64,000 bases of DNA, taken from assembly GCF_031181385.1 (NCBI RefSeq), contig NZ_JAPSKV010000006.1, positions 1-64,000 on the forward strand, in the 5' to 3' direction. Source of the DNA: Fredinandcohnia onubensis. Its GTDB lineage: Bacteria; Bacillota; Bacilli; Bacillales; Bacillaceae_L. The notes under the pieces are model-generated. The model was not told the DNA's origin. It saw nothing but the letters and a program-made list of their open reading frames with translations, and searched no databases. A program made the position numbers and the translations under genes. Below, piece after piece: positions 47,215 through 57,420 of the stretch; position 1 is the stretch's first letter, and each line of letters starts with the position of its first letter.

Positions 47215-49467
47215 ATGGAGAGAAAGGTATTTGATTTTCCTGTAAAGATGGTTCAGCTTAGAAAAGAGGACACTAAACCTAATCGCGTAAATGGTGGTGG
47301 TCCAAAGTTTTTTTGTGAGGTTACAACCGAGCTCAGAAATAGCTTTTCTTCACAAGTAGATAAAATTGGAGATGTTTTTGAAGCTCGATTTAAAGAAACT
47401 CCCGATACACCTTCTGTTGCTAGGGTTAACTTACGACCAGAAGCTATTGCAAAAAGTCATAGACCTTTAAGTCTATTCTCTCAATCAACTTGTCCGATAA
47501 TTGGTGTTGGTAATTCAGACGAACTATTTATAGAGGTAAATCCTGAAAGGCTAAGTAGGCTTAAAGAAAAAATACTGACCAATAATGCTAAGTCCGTTAG
47601 TGCTAACATTTCGACATTAAAAAGCATTACTCCATACACCCCAGAAGATGTACTAAATGAACACATAAAGGAACATATTTTTAATGAAGAAGAAAAATTT
47701 GTAAAGATAAAACTTTTTAAATTTTTTAATGAGAAAACTAATATTGACACGGAGAAAGAATTTGAAAACCATCTAAAAAAATTTAATTCGTATATTGTAG
47801 ATAAAATCTTCTATTCCAAAAATCTTATAATATACAAAGTAGAAGTAAATGATCTTACAAAATTAGAATCGATAACGAACTTTGGTGCTGTTAAAAGTCT
47901 ATCTTATTTTCCGATTCTTACTTCTTCCGAACCTCAATCTATCGTAGAAAAGGAACTTGAACCTGTTGAATTGTATTCACCTGAAGATGGAGTTCATTAT
48001 CCTTATGTAGGAGTTGTTGATAGCGGAACCAGAGATGAAAACAAATATTTGTCACCATGGGTGGAGTACCGAGAGAATTTTGTTTTACCTGAAGAAAAGA
48101 ACTGTGAACACGGATCTTTTGTATCGGGTATTATTTCATATGGAGACAGGTTAATTGGTGAAAAAACTGAATATGATGGTGTGAAAATTATTGATGTAAC
48201 TGCAATTCCGAATGTGGATCCGAGATATGGACAAGTAGGAAGTCTAAAAGAGGATGAGTTAGTTCAAATACTACAAGAAGTAGTGCCGAAGTATAGTAAA
48301 ATAGTTAAGGTTTGGAATCTTTCATTAGGAAGCTCACGTATCTGTGAAGAACAGGAATTTAGTGATCTTGCTGTGAGTTTAGATGAAATACAGGATGAAA
48401 ACGATGTTATATTTGTTATTTCTGCTGGAAATTTCGAGGAACAACTTAGACCATGGCCAATAACAAATCCGAATGTATTTAATGACAGAATAACATCACC
48501 AGCAGATTCCTTGAGAGCAGTAACTGTTGGTTCGGTATCGCATATTGATTCCGATATTACCAAGAGGTTTGAGCCATCTCCATTTAGTAGGAGAGGACCA
48601 GGACCTAATTATATAACAAAGCCAGAACTAGTTGACTTTGGAGGGAATATTGCATCAAGTCCATTTAACATAATAGGAGTACCTTCTTTTGGGGAATACG
48701 GAAATTTAAGAGGAGATATAGGTACAAGTTTTTCTGCGCCTCGTGTCTCGGCTTTGTTATCTAAAATACATCATTATTTAGATTACAAGATTAGTAGAAA
48801 TGTTGCTAAAGCATTATTAATTCACTCTGCAAATGATAGAAGAAAAAACAATCGCCCTAATAAAACTGATAGACCTTATTTAGGTTTTGGGCAGCCACAA
48901 GGGTTAGAGAAAATATTAGATTGTACAAGCAGTTCATCTACATTGATTTTTGAAGGAACAATTATGCCATCAACCTACGTTGAGATTTCAGACTTTCCGT
49001 TTCCAACTGTTTTAAAAGAAAACGATAAATGGACTGGCGAGATATTTGTTACTTTAGTTTATAATCCACCATTAAATAGTGATTATTCTTTTGAATATTG
49101 CCGCTCAAATATTGAGGTGAGTTTGGGTACTGATAAACCTAACGGTTACTCTAGTGAGGTACCTCTAGAAAGAAATGGGCAGCTAGAAAGGGAGTTAATT
49201 GAAAATGGAATGAAATGGGCACCTGTTAAAGTATATCATCGACGAATAAGTAATCAAGGAATAAATGCCCATCCTTGGAAATTAAAATTAACACTTAGTG
49301 GTAGAAGTGATGAAGTTTTACAACCACAGGATTTTGCATTAATTGTTACTATTTCTGATCCCCAAGGAAATAAAGCTGTATATAACGATATTGCTCAACA
49401 ACTTCAACAAAGATTTATTTATTCAGACCTACAAATTGCTACACGAGTGAGACCTACAATTGAATAA
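47215..49467 (+). CDS. Subtilisin-like (S8) serine protease of an IetAS-like pair
   Basis: The 750-residue protein has no signal peptide, so it should act in the cytoplasm. An N-terminal region of about 260 residues precedes the catalytic domain. The triad is visible: Asp269 in GVVDSGT, His299 in CEHGSFVSG and Ser505 in GTSFSAP, with the oxyanion Asn406 in SAGN. A beta-rich C-terminal region of about 220 residues follows. Cytosolic subtilases coupled to an AAA ATPase are typical of defence cassettes, where the protease presumably acts after sensing invasion. The trigger and target are unknown. Confidence 0.82.
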   Translation: MERKVFDFPVKMVQLRKEDTKPNRVNGGGPKFFCEVTTELRNSFSSQVDKIGDVFEARFKETPDTPSVARVNLRPEAIAKSHRPLSLFSQSTCPIIGVGNSDELFIEVNPERLSRLKEKILTNNAKSVSANISTLKSITPYTPEDVLNEHIKEHIFNEEEKFVKIKLFKFFNEKTNIDTEKEFENHLKKFNSYIVDKIFYSKNLIIYKVEVNDLTKLESITNFGAVKSLSYFPILTSSEPQSIVEKELEPVELYSPEDGVHYPYVGVVDSGTRDENKYLSPWVEYRENFVLPEEKNCEHGSFVSGIISYGDRLIGEKTEYDGVKIIDVTAIPNVDPRYGQVGSLKEDELVQILQEVVPKYSKIVKVWNLSLGSSRICEEQEFSDLAVSLDEIQDENDVIFVISAGNFEEQLRPWPITNPNVFNDRITSPADSLRAVTVGSVSHIDSDITKRFEPSPFSRRGPGPNYITKPELVDFGGNIASSPFNIIGVPSFGEYGNLRGDIGTSFSAPRVSALLSKIHHYLDYKISRNVAKALLIHSANDRRKNNRPNKTDRPYLGFGQPQGLEKILDCTSSSSTLIFEGTIMPSTYVEISDFPFPTVLKENDKWTGEIFVTLVYNPPLNSDYSFEYCRSNIEVSLGTDKPNGYSSEVPLERNGQLERELIENGMKWAPVKVYHRRISNQGINAHPWKLKLTLSGRSDEVLQPQDFALIVTISDPQGNKAVYNDIAQQLQQRFIYSDLQIATRVRPTIE

Positions 49468-49548
49468 TTTTTGGTAGAGATAAGATAGATTGCTGACAAG
49501 TTTTTAAAAATAAAAAATCGGTAGTATTAGGCGAGTCAGTAAGTAGAT

Positions 49549-49575
49549 AGGCATCCTTTTAGGGTGCTTTTTATT
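49549..49575 (+). terminator. Terminator after the AAA+/protease pair
   Basis: GCATCC pairs with GGGTGC (one G-U pair) around TTTTA and is followed by five T. It separates the AAA+/S8 pair from the transposition genes, so the two are distinct transcription units. Confidence 0.65.
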
Positions 49576-49717
49576 TTGGTTTTCTTTTACATTGAATAAA
49601 AATGTAGAATGTTTTTTGAAAGATTACTTAGTTCCGTTAAAAAACAATGAATAGTTTTCTGAATTATATGAGTACATTTTTGAAATACTAACTCTAAAAA
49701 AAGGGTTGTTAAATACA

Positions 49718-51001
49718 GTGGTAACTCAATTTTATAATATTAAGCCAATAAATAGTGGTACTCCATTTATTGAATCCCTAACAAGCTATATAAATAGGCT
49801 TGCTTATCTGCACTGTATAAAAGCAGGGACATTAATTAAAGAAATTATTACACCTTCTCTTAATAAAGATTACTTATGTGCAATTGCAAAAAGGGGAGGG
49901 AATGGCTTTTATCAATGCTCACACGGAATAAATGGCATTGGGTCACAAGCAGAGGATTTTGCTAAAATCATGGGTGAATTAACAGGTGTTGATTTAATTA
50001 ATTCCACATTTCTATTTTGGTCAGATGTACTTCCTACTAGGGGATTAATCAGAAAATATAAGGCATGGTGTCCAGTATGCTATGAGGAATCAAAAAACAA
50101 CAACCAAGTTCCTTTTGACAAACTAATCTGGTGTTTACAAGAATCTACAATATGTAGTATTCATAACAACTGTAAAAAGGAGCAATTTTATCTTTATAGA
50201 AACAGTTTCCCAGGTTGTTGTTGTTACTGTGGTTCTTGGCTAGGAAAGACAGATGGGAAAAGGATCATTGATACTCCAAACATTAGCAATGAACATTATT
50301 TGGAAGGACTATTTGAAGTTCAAATAGATTATATAAATAAAAGGAAAAGTATTCAAGCACAGGTTTTTAAAGATGCAATAACTTTTTATATAAATGATAT
50401 TTTCAATAAAAATATTACAATTGCTGCTAAGCAACTAGGATTTCCAAGCACAACCTTAAGATATTGGATTTCTGAAGAGAACCGCCCTCCTTTAAATGCC
50501 ATATTATCAATTTGTAATAGTTTAAATTTAACTATTAAGGAATTTATAGAAAAGAAACCAGTAACCAAATTAACAAAGAAAGAAACAGTGGTAGAAACGG
50601 AGGGGCATTACCGAAAAAAATTAGACCATTCCCAAATAAAAAAACATCTAATAAAAATAATAGAAAATCAAAAAACAATATCAATAAAAAGAATAGCAGA
50701 AGATATTGGCTGTGATAGACGGTTGCTTTATTTGAAATATCCAGAAGAGTGTAAAAAAATCAAAGAAATATATGATAAATCAATTCAAAAAAAAAAAGAC
50801 GAGAGATTTAATCAAAAAGTAGATGAACTTAATTTAGCAGTAGGCGAGCTATTAAAGATTGGTAAACAACCTAGTAGAAGAAATATTGAAATGATAACCT
50901 CACCTGGATTCTTAAATGAAAAAGCGATACAAGATAAATGGAGAGATATAAAAAGCACTTTAAATATGGACTATTTGAATAAATACCAATCTAAGTTTTA
51001 G
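49718..51001 (+). CDS. tniQ: TniQ/TnsD-family target-selection protein 1
   Basis: The 427 residues from GTG 49718 (TTG 49706 is an alternative) open with the TniQ signature GTPFIESLTSYINRLAYLH. Zinc-ligand clusters WCPVC near residue 117, CSIHNNC and CCCYCG follow. The C-terminal half has an HTH (AAKQLGFPSTTLRYWIS near residue 232) and RIAEDIGCDRRLLYLKYPEE, typical of TnsD-like DNA readers. TniQ proteins link a target site to TnsC. It stands upstream of tnsAB and shares its general design, but not close identity, with the second TniQ at 55 kb. Confidence 0.88.
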   Translation: MVTQFYNIKPINSGTPFIESLTSYINRLAYLHCIKAGTLIKEIITPSLNKDYLCAIAKRGGNGFYQCSHGINGIGSQAEDFAKIMGELTGVDLINSTFLFWSDVLPTRGLIRKYKAWCPVCYEESKNNNQVPFDKLIWCLQESTICSIHNNCKKEQFYLYRNSFPGCCCYCGSWLGKTDGKRIIDTPNISNEHYLEGLFEVQIDYINKRKSIQAQVFKDAITFYINDIFNKNITIAAKQLGFPSTTLRYWISEENRPPLNAILSICNSLNLTIKEFIEKKPVTKLTKKETVVETEGHYRKKLDHSQIKKHLIKIIENQKTISIKRIAEDIGCDRRLLYLKYPEECKKIKEIYDKSIQKKKDERFNQKVDELNLAVGELLKIGKQPSRRNIEMITSPGFLNEKAIQDKWRDIKSTLNMDYLNKYQSKF

Positions 51002-51147
51002 TGTTGAAAATTCTATATATAGAAAGAAAGTTAGGATGGGTAACAAAAATATACAATATATTGAAGGTGACAGGATGTTTTTGTCGAAATTAATTATTAG
51101 AATATTTCAAATCAAAAAACTATGATTTGATATGAGAGGTGATTCCC

Positions 51148-53853
51148 TTGATAAACAACATAGAATCTTGGCTAAGAAACAGAGGACTCCAAGAAAATAC
51201 CATAAATTATATTTTGAAAATTCGTGAATCTGACCCTTCTAGGCGTGTTGGAAACAATGGTAGGAATGTATCTGGTACATATCCAAGTAAAAAAATGGGA
51301 GTGTCAATTCAATTTGAAAGCCACACATTAGAACTAGCTGGCATTTTAGAGAAAGAGCATGATATACAAGTACTTGAATATTATGATCAACCACCTTCAT
51401 TTAAAATTAATTATGAGGTTAATGGTAAGAATAGGGGGCACCGATATACAGCAGATTTTTTTGTAATAACAGAGTCTTGGATTGGTTGGGAAGAGTGGAA
51501 AACAGAAGAGGATCTAATTAAACTTTCAATTAAATCCCCTAATAGATATCAACTAGATGATGAAGGAGTTTGGAGATGTCCTCCTGCAGAAGAACATGCT
51601 GCAAAATTTGGATTGTCTTTTAGAGTTAGAACTTCAAAGGAGCTTAATTGGACTTATATTCGAAATGTTAAATTCTTAGAGGATTATTTGCTGGCTGAGG
51701 ACTTAAGAGTTCCTGAAAATATTGAAAATAGTATATGTAAATTAGTTAAAGATAATCCTGGAATAACTATTAGAGATATATTAAAAGTCGACAATATTGA
51801 TTTTAATGCAGATGATTTATACATATCAATCATATTAGGAAAAATTTTTACAGATATTCATAAAGAAATATTACCAGAACTAACTGCTAGATTATACAGG
51901 AGTAAGGAATATATGGAAGCGTATAATAACCTTATTAACTCTAGTTCGGATAAAAATAACGGTATGCATGTGGGCTTTAAAATACAAAGTGGAGAGAGGA
52001 TTGTCTGGGATGGTATTCCATGGAATATTTTAAATATAGGTGCAACTACTATTTCCTTAATATCGGAAGAAAAGCAGACAGTAGACATACCAATAGCAAC
52101 TTTTGAATATTTGATGAAAGAAGGGAAAGTAAAAGGACAAAGTTTATTATACTCTGAAAAAAATGAAGAATTGGAGTTGCTAAAATCCGCAAGTCCTAAA
52201 GAATTAGAAGAAGCAAATCATAAGTTTAATACAATACTGCCTTACTTAAATGGTAAAAAAATATTACCTGATTGTAGGAGCGAAACAGGCGTAACTAGTA
52301 GAACTATACATAATTGGATTAATAAATTTCGATCCGCTGAAAAAAAATATAGCTATGGATTTGTTGGGTTGCTCTCAGAAAATAGAAAAAAAGGAAATAG
52401 AACTAAAAGATTTGATGATAGGGTATATGAACTAATGACTAAATTTATAAAGGAAAAATATTTAAATTTAAAACAAAGCAATATTCAACCCGTGTATACT
52501 GAATTTAAACAAGAATGTATTAATAGGGGATATGATCCCATAAGTTATTATACTTTTACAAAGTTCGTAAAAGAAATTCCGAAATATGAGAAAGATAAAG
52601 AAAGAAAGGGACGTAAGGCAGCCTATAGTGAAGGGGAGTTTTATTATGAATTATCACTAACTACCCCAAGACATGGAGATAGAATATTTGAAATTTGTCA
52701 TCTTGACCATACGGAGTTAGATATTGAGCTAAGATGTTCCCAAACAGGAAAAAATCTTGGCAGACCTTGGCTAACTTTATTAGTTGATGCCTTTTCAAGA
52801 AGAATACTAGCTCTATATGTATCTTTTGATCCTCCTAGTTATCGTAGTTGTATGATGGTCATGAGAGAATGTGTAAAAAGATATTCCAGATTTCCAAGTA
52901 CTATAGTGGTTGACGGCGGAAAGGACTTTAATAGTGTTTATTTTGAAACCCTACTTACACGGAATAAATGTACAAGAAAAGTGAGGCCAGGATCTAAACC
53001 AAGATTTGGAAGTGTTGTTGAAAGACTCTTCGATACAACTAATAAAGGTTTTATACACGTCTTAACTGGTAACACTCAATTAACAAAAAACGTAAGGCAA
53101 ATATCAAAAGATGTAAATCCTAAGAACCTATCTATATGGAACTTAGAGAAATTCGTAGAAGTATTAAAAAATTGGGCATATGAAACTTATGATCAAACTG
53201 AACATTCAAGTTTGGGAATATCACCAAAAGAAATGTTTGAAAACAGCATAATGACTGGAGGGGCTAGGGAAACAACAAGGATAGTTTATGATGAAGTTTT
53301 TAAAATGTTATCATTACCTACAACCAAAAAAGGTGAGGCTAAAGTAACTCCAGGTTATGGTGTTAAAATTAATAGAATTTATTATTGGAATCAAGTCTTT
53401 AGAAATGGATTAATTGAAAATCATAAAGTACCAGTAAGATACGATCCTTTTAATATGGGTATTGCTTATGCATATGTTAATAAAAGATGGGTCCAGCTTG
53501 AGTCTGAGAAATATAACATTTTCAAAAACCGCTCTGAAAAAGAAATTAACTTGGCCTTCACAGAAATTAAAAGAAGATTAAGTTTAGGACAAAAGAAACA
53601 GGATGTAACTATAAAAATGTTAGCTGATTTTCTAATTTCTATAGAAGCAGAAGAAGTCTTAATAGAACAAAGACTAAGAGATAGGGCAATGAGAAATTTA
53701 TATGTTATCGATGGCGGGAAATTAAATGAAGAAGACAAAGGAAAAGTACAGAATACTACATCAACACCTGAAAATATTAAATTAGTTGTTGATAATGCTA
53801 AAACGAAAGTAGATTTTTCAGAACTTGAGTATGAAGCATTTGAGGAGTTGTAA
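51148..53853 (+). CDS. tnsAB: Fused TnsA-TnsB transposase
   Basis: A single 901-residue chain from TTG 51148, with AGAGGTGA upstream. Residues 1 to about 190 form the TnsA endonuclease: ESHTLELAGILE (Glu), RYTADFFVI (Asp) and WEEWK (Glu-x-Lys) give the expected restriction-type active site for 5' strand cleavage. The rest is TnsB. It has an HTH region and a DDE core with Asp520 (HLDHTELD), Asp589 (VVDGGKDFN) and Glu625 (SVVERLFD), the last two spaced 36 residues apart. Having both nucleases implies cut-and-paste rather than copy-in movement. Confidence 0.92.
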   Translation: MINNIESWLRNRGLQENTINYILKIRESDPSRRVGNNGRNVSGTYPSKKMGVSIQFESHTLELAGILEKEHDIQVLEYYDQPPSFKINYEVNGKNRGHRYTADFFVITESWIGWEEWKTEEDLIKLSIKSPNRYQLDDEGVWRCPPAEEHAAKFGLSFRVRTSKELNWTYIRNVKFLEDYLLAEDLRVPENIENSICKLVKDNPGITIRDILKVDNIDFNADDLYISIILGKIFTDIHKEILPELTARLYRSKEYMEAYNNLINSSSDKNNGMHVGFKIQSGERIVWDGIPWNILNIGATTISLISEEKQTVDIPIATFEYLMKEGKVKGQSLLYSEKNEELELLKSASPKELEEANHKFNTILPYLNGKKILPDCRSETGVTSRTIHNWINKFRSAEKKYSYGFVGLLSENRKKGNRTKRFDDRVYELMTKFIKEKYLNLKQSNIQPVYTEFKQECINRGYDPISYYTFTKFVKEIPKYEKDKERKGRKAAYSEGEFYYELSLTTPRHGDRIFEICHLDHTELDIELRCSQTGKNLGRPWLTLLVDAFSRRILALYVSFDPPSYRSCMMVMRECVKRYSRFPSTIVVDGGKDFNSVYFETLLTRNKCTRKVRPGSKPRFGSVVERLFDTTNKGFIHVLTGNTQLTKNVRQISKDVNPKNLSIWNLEKFVEVLKNWAYETYDQTEHSSLGISPKEMFENSIMTGGARETTRIVYDEVFKMLSLPTTKKGEAKVTPGYGVKINRIYYWNQVFRNGLIENHKVPVRYDPFNMGIAYAYVNKRWVQLESEKYNIFKNRSEKEINLAFTEIKRRLSLGQKKQDVTIKMLADFLISIEAEEVLIEQRLRDRAMRNLYVIDGGKLNEEDKGKVQNTTSTPENIKLVVDNAKTKVDFSELEYEAFEEL

Positions 53854-53856
53854 AAA

Positions 53857-54993
53857 ATGAAAAGGGAATTTCCTGTTTATTTACTAGATAGTCCACTTAA
53901 TGAACGGATTATGTATTTTAAAGATTATACTTGCCCTCATCCATTTTTTGCTGCAGCATACAAAGAGTTACTTAAGCGGATTAATACACCCTCAACAAAG
54001 AGTATCTTTTTAGTTTATGGTCCTAGTGGTGTCGGGAAATCTAGCTTGTTGAAAAAAGTTTATGAAAAAGTATTAAAAGATAATAAGGAAAGAATAGAAA
54101 AGGATCAAGGGTGCATTCCAATTGCGGGATTTGAATCAATAGCACCTGATAACGGAAAATACGATTGGAAAGATCATTATATTCGATCTTTGATGTCATT
54201 AAAAGAGCCACTTATTAAGTATAAAGTTGATATCGAAAAAATTGTAAAAAAGGTGGAGAACCGAGATAGGGAACCAAATAGAGAGCTAAGAAGATCTCTT
54301 GAAAATGCCTTAGAATTTAGAAAGTGTTTAGCTTTTTTAATAGACGAGGCACAACATATTACTTTTAATAGCTCAGCAAAATCCTCAAATAATCAATTAA
54401 ATTTAATTAAATCTCTAGTTTCTACAACAAATACACCACATATTTTAGCAGGAACATATGAAATCTTAGATTTTAGAGATTCATTCGGTCAATTATCTCG
54501 AAGAAGTCTTGATATTCATTTTAGAAGATATGATTATAATATTCCAAAGGAAAGAGAAATGTTTTATAGAGCATTATGGAATCTCCAAAAACATCTTCCA
54601 TTACATGAGGAGCCAAATTTAATTGAACATTGGCAGCATTTTTATCAAGTAAGTGTAGGATGTATAGGTTTGTTAAAGGATTTATTGACAACAACATTAG
54701 AATATAACCTTAAAGATAATCCTAAGTTAAATACTTTAGTTTTAGATGACTTTAAAGAATATGAACTAACAGCAAACCAAACCTATCAATTGGCTGATGA
54801 AGCACTAAATGGAGAGGCTTTAGTTAAAGGAATAAATAAAACATCTGATGATGTAGCTACTTTGTTAGGTATGAATGATGAATTGGAAAATAAGGATCCA
54901 GTGAAAATGCAGGTTGAAGTATCGGATAAAAATAGTCAAAAAAGAAAAGTCGGAGAAAGAAATCCTGGAAGAGATGTTGTTGGTGGAAATTAG
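53857..54993 (+). CDS. tnsC: TnsC transposition regulator ATPase
   Basis: AAA+ ATPase of 378 residues that connects the TniQ-marked target to the transposase. Walker A GPSGVGKSS is at residues 55-63 and Walker B CLAFLIDEAQH at 157-167. TYEILDFRDSFGQLSRRS near residue 205 carries the sensor region. The C-terminal tail after residue about 310 is charged and could contact the TnsAB protein. The start ATG is four bases behind the tnsAB stop, with GAGGAG inside tnsAB, so the genes are tightly coupled. Confidence 0.9.
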   Translation: MKREFPVYLLDSPLNERIMYFKDYTCPHPFFAAAYKELLKRINTPSTKSIFLVYGPSGVGKSSLLKKVYEKVLKDNKERIEKDQGCIPIAGFESIAPDNGKYDWKDHYIRSLMSLKEPLIKYKVDIEKIVKKVENRDREPNRELRRSLENALEFRKCLAFLIDEAQHITFNSSAKSSNNQLNLIKSLVSTTNTPHILAGTYEILDFRDSFGQLSRRSLDIHFRRYDYNIPKEREMFYRALWNLQKHLPLHEEPNLIEHWQHFYQVSVGCIGLLKDLLTTTLEYNLKDNPKLNTLVLDDFKEYELTANQTYQLADEALNGEALVKGINKTSDDVATLLGMNDELENKDPVKMQVEVSDKNSQKRKVGERNPGRDVVGGN

Positions 54994-55002
54994 GGGGGAG
55001 TT

Positions 55003-56337
55003 ATGTTTATAAGCAATGATTTACTTGAAACTAGAAGTGATTTATATAATATAGAACCTAAAGGCATTGGAACACCTGAAGTTGAAAGTCTAACAAGCTA
55101 CTTAACAAGATTAGCAACTGCTCACAATATTACAACAGGGAAACTCCTTAGATATCTTAGTGAAAATGAGTTAGTTAATACTAATATGCGTTCAGTTTCA
55201 ACAAGGTCTGCTGCTTATAATGGTAATGGAGAAAATAATAAACAAATCACCTATAGTCTGGAAAAATTAACAGGGAGAAGTGACCTAAAACATCTTTCTT
55301 TATATGATTTTTCTTCTATATTACAGAATGGAAAAGAATTGAAATTGTATAAATCGTGGTGTCCTTCTTGTTTACTAATCGATGAATTAAAATATGGTGA
55401 AGTTTTTGAACGGTTAATATGGCAATTCGAAGTAATTAAACTTTGTCAAAGGCATAATTGTCAATTGGAGACAGAATGTCCAAGATGTCACAAACAAAAT
55501 CCATTATTATCATCTTTAAGTCCAATTGGGTATTGTCATTATTGTCAGTCAAAATTATCTAATAGTTATCCTAATAAGTTTACAATATACGAGGAGAGAG
55601 ATTTGCAACAATACTTTTTTAAGGAAATAGGATTACTACTATCATTAACATTTAAAGAAAGAGAAAAGCTGAATAAAGAAATTAAATTTAGTAATATTAT
55701 AAAAAACATTCTTTCACAAATAAGAGATAGGTATGCTTTAAACGGTAATATGTTTACAAATTATTTGGGAATAGGTTCCAACCAACTAAGTGCTTGGAAA
55801 CATGGTAGTGGTAGGCCTTCCTTGTTAAACTTACTAAAGATATCATATGTTCTAGATACAAATATAAAGAATTTATTTTTAAATGAAATAAATATTACTA
55901 ATATCAAGAATTTTCCCCAAAAATACAATAAATATATTAAATTTAAAAATCGTGGAGATTATACTAGCCAAGAAATTGAGAAGAATATTGAAGTAGTTTT
56001 AAAAAATTTAAACTACTATGAAAAATTTTCATTAAATGAAGTTGCAAATAAAATTGGATATAAGCATGCCTCTAACTTGAGAACACAGTATCCAGAAATT
56101 TATAAAAAGATAAGTACTAGGCGTTTAAAATATTTGGAGCAGAGAAGGAAAGTAAGAACAAAGAAAATGGAAGATGAAATATCTGAAGCAATGTTAAGGT
56201 TATATTCAAAAGGGCTTCATCCTACACCCTATCGGGTAAATAGAGAATTAGAGAAACAAATAGTATTTTTAGAACCATCAAACCTAGCTATTTATGATAA
56301 AGTTTATAAAGAATTTATAGGGAAATTGAAAGAATAA
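55003..56337 (+). CDS. tniQ: TniQ/TnsD-family target-selection protein 2
   Basis: The 444 residues show GTPEVESLTSYLTRLATAHN at the N-terminus and zinc clusters WCPSC near residue 120, CQRHNC, CPRCHKQ and YCHYCQ. An HTH-like YLGIGSNQLSAWKHGSGRPS lies near residue 255, and a TnsD-like KIGYKHASNLRTQYPEIYKK near residue 350. ATG 55003 follows AGGGGGGAG, directly behind tnsC. Two TniQ proteins in one element usually mean two target pathways, for example a fixed chromosomal site and mobile-DNA targets. No CRISPR partner is present. Confidence 0.88.
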   Translation: MFISNDLLETRSDLYNIEPKGIGTPEVESLTSYLTRLATAHNITTGKLLRYLSENELVNTNMRSVSTRSAAYNGNGENNKQITYSLEKLTGRSDLKHLSLYDFSSILQNGKELKLYKSWCPSCLLIDELKYGEVFERLIWQFEVIKLCQRHNCQLETECPRCHKQNPLLSSLSPIGYCHYCQSKLSNSYPNKFTIYEERDLQQYFFKEIGLLLSLTFKEREKLNKEIKFSNIIKNILSQIRDRYALNGNMFTNYLGIGSNQLSAWKHGSGRPSLLNLLKISYVLDTNIKNLFLNEINITNIKNFPQKYNKYIKFKNRGDYTSQEIEKNIEVVLKNLNYYEKFSLNEVANKIGYKHASNLRTQYPEIYKKISTRRLKYLEQRRKVRTKKMEDEISEAMLRLYSKGLHPTPYRVNRELEKQIVFLEPSNLAIYDKVYKEFIGKLKE

Positions 56338-56373
56338 ATAGTATCACCAGTTTTAATTTGGATGTGATTAATC

Positions 56374-57369
56374 TTGATGGACTCGATACAAATTAATAGA
56401 TATATAACTACTGAAGAGTTAACGGAATACCTAGATGTAAAGTCTAAAAATACTATATACACCTATATTAAGACGGGGTTAATTAAACCAATTAATAAAG
56501 AAGATTGGTATTTAGATTCTAGTTATTTATTTAGGATTGAGGATGCTATAAAACTAAAGGAACACATTAACAACCTTAAGCCATTAGGTTTAACTACAGG
56601 AGAAGCTGCTGAATTTTTAAAATGTTCGGTCTCAACAATAATTAAGTATATCAAGAAGGGATTATTAAATGCAGAGACTAAAGAATACAAAGGAAGAATA
56701 ATCTATTTTGTTAACAAACAGGATCTTTCTGCATTTGCTAAGAAAAATAGTATTAATAAAAAGAGAAAGACTTTTTTTTCAAAGAAAAGAGGTATATTTT
56801 TATATCAAACTTTAGTTCATCGAGAATTAAAATCAAAGGCTAGAATTATGCAAATTGAAGATGATCAAGTGCTAATTGTAACTGAAAAGGGAGATATTTT
56901 TAGTGCGAATAATTTGGAGCAATATGGATACGAACCAACAATCATTCCAAATTTAAACGTTAAACACAAAAACAACAAAGCATTTATTAAATTTGTATTT
57001 CCACTACCAGACTTACAAGAAACAGACTCACCAGTGTGCGATATAATTGAAGCGTTTGTCTACGAAATAGGTCCTCAAAATATGAGAATTAATAAAGAAC
57101 AAAATGCAGTAATATTAGAAATTAAACCAACTTCTCTACCTTATAATAAATTGAGAAATAATAACTCATTAAAATGGATTGAAAAGTATATCGTTAGTGG
57201 AGAACTATATCCAAGAGAGGAAAAAATTCATTTTAAAAATAATTTAGATACTATTACTATCCACGTTAAAAGTGAATTTAAAAAACAAATTAAAAAAGCA
57301 GCAAAAGAAAGTAATATGTCATTAGAAAAATATGTGATAGAGAAAATTAAATCAGGCATAGGGGATTAA
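56374..57369 (+). CDS. Double-HTH DNA-binding protein, last gene of the Tn7-like module
   Basis: The 331 residues (TTG 56374 or ATG 56377) hold two excisionase/MerR-like helix-turn-helix units. They lie at about 9-60 (TTEELTEYLDVKSKNTIYTY) and 73-125 (TTGEAAEFLKCSVSTIIKYI). A middle region of mixed alpha/beta character follows. The end, VKSEFKKQIKKAAKESNM and onward, resembles a ribbon-helix-helix. I do not recognise a named family. Position 37 bases behind tniQ2 suggests a role in target choice, regulation or end recognition of the transposon. Confidence 0.65.
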   Translation: MMDSIQINRYITTEELTEYLDVKSKNTIYTYIKTGLIKPINKEDWYLDSSYLFRIEDAIKLKEHINNLKPLGLTTGEAAEFLKCSVSTIIKYIKKGLLNAETKEYKGRIIYFVNKQDLSAFAKKNSINKKRKTFFSKKRGIFLYQTLVHRELKSKARIMQIEDDQVLIVTEKGDIFSANNLEQYGYEPTIIPNLNVKHKNNKAFIKFVFPLPDLQETDSPVCDIIEAFVYEIGPQNMRINKEQNAVILEIKPTSLPYNKLRNNNSLKWIEKYIVSGELYPREEKIHFKNNLDTITIHVKSEFKKQIKKAAKESNMSLEKYVIEKIKSGIGD

Positions 57370-57420
57370 TTTTTTGCTTCACTGCAAAATACTAAGTTTA
57401 TATGTTTTCTTGAATAAATT

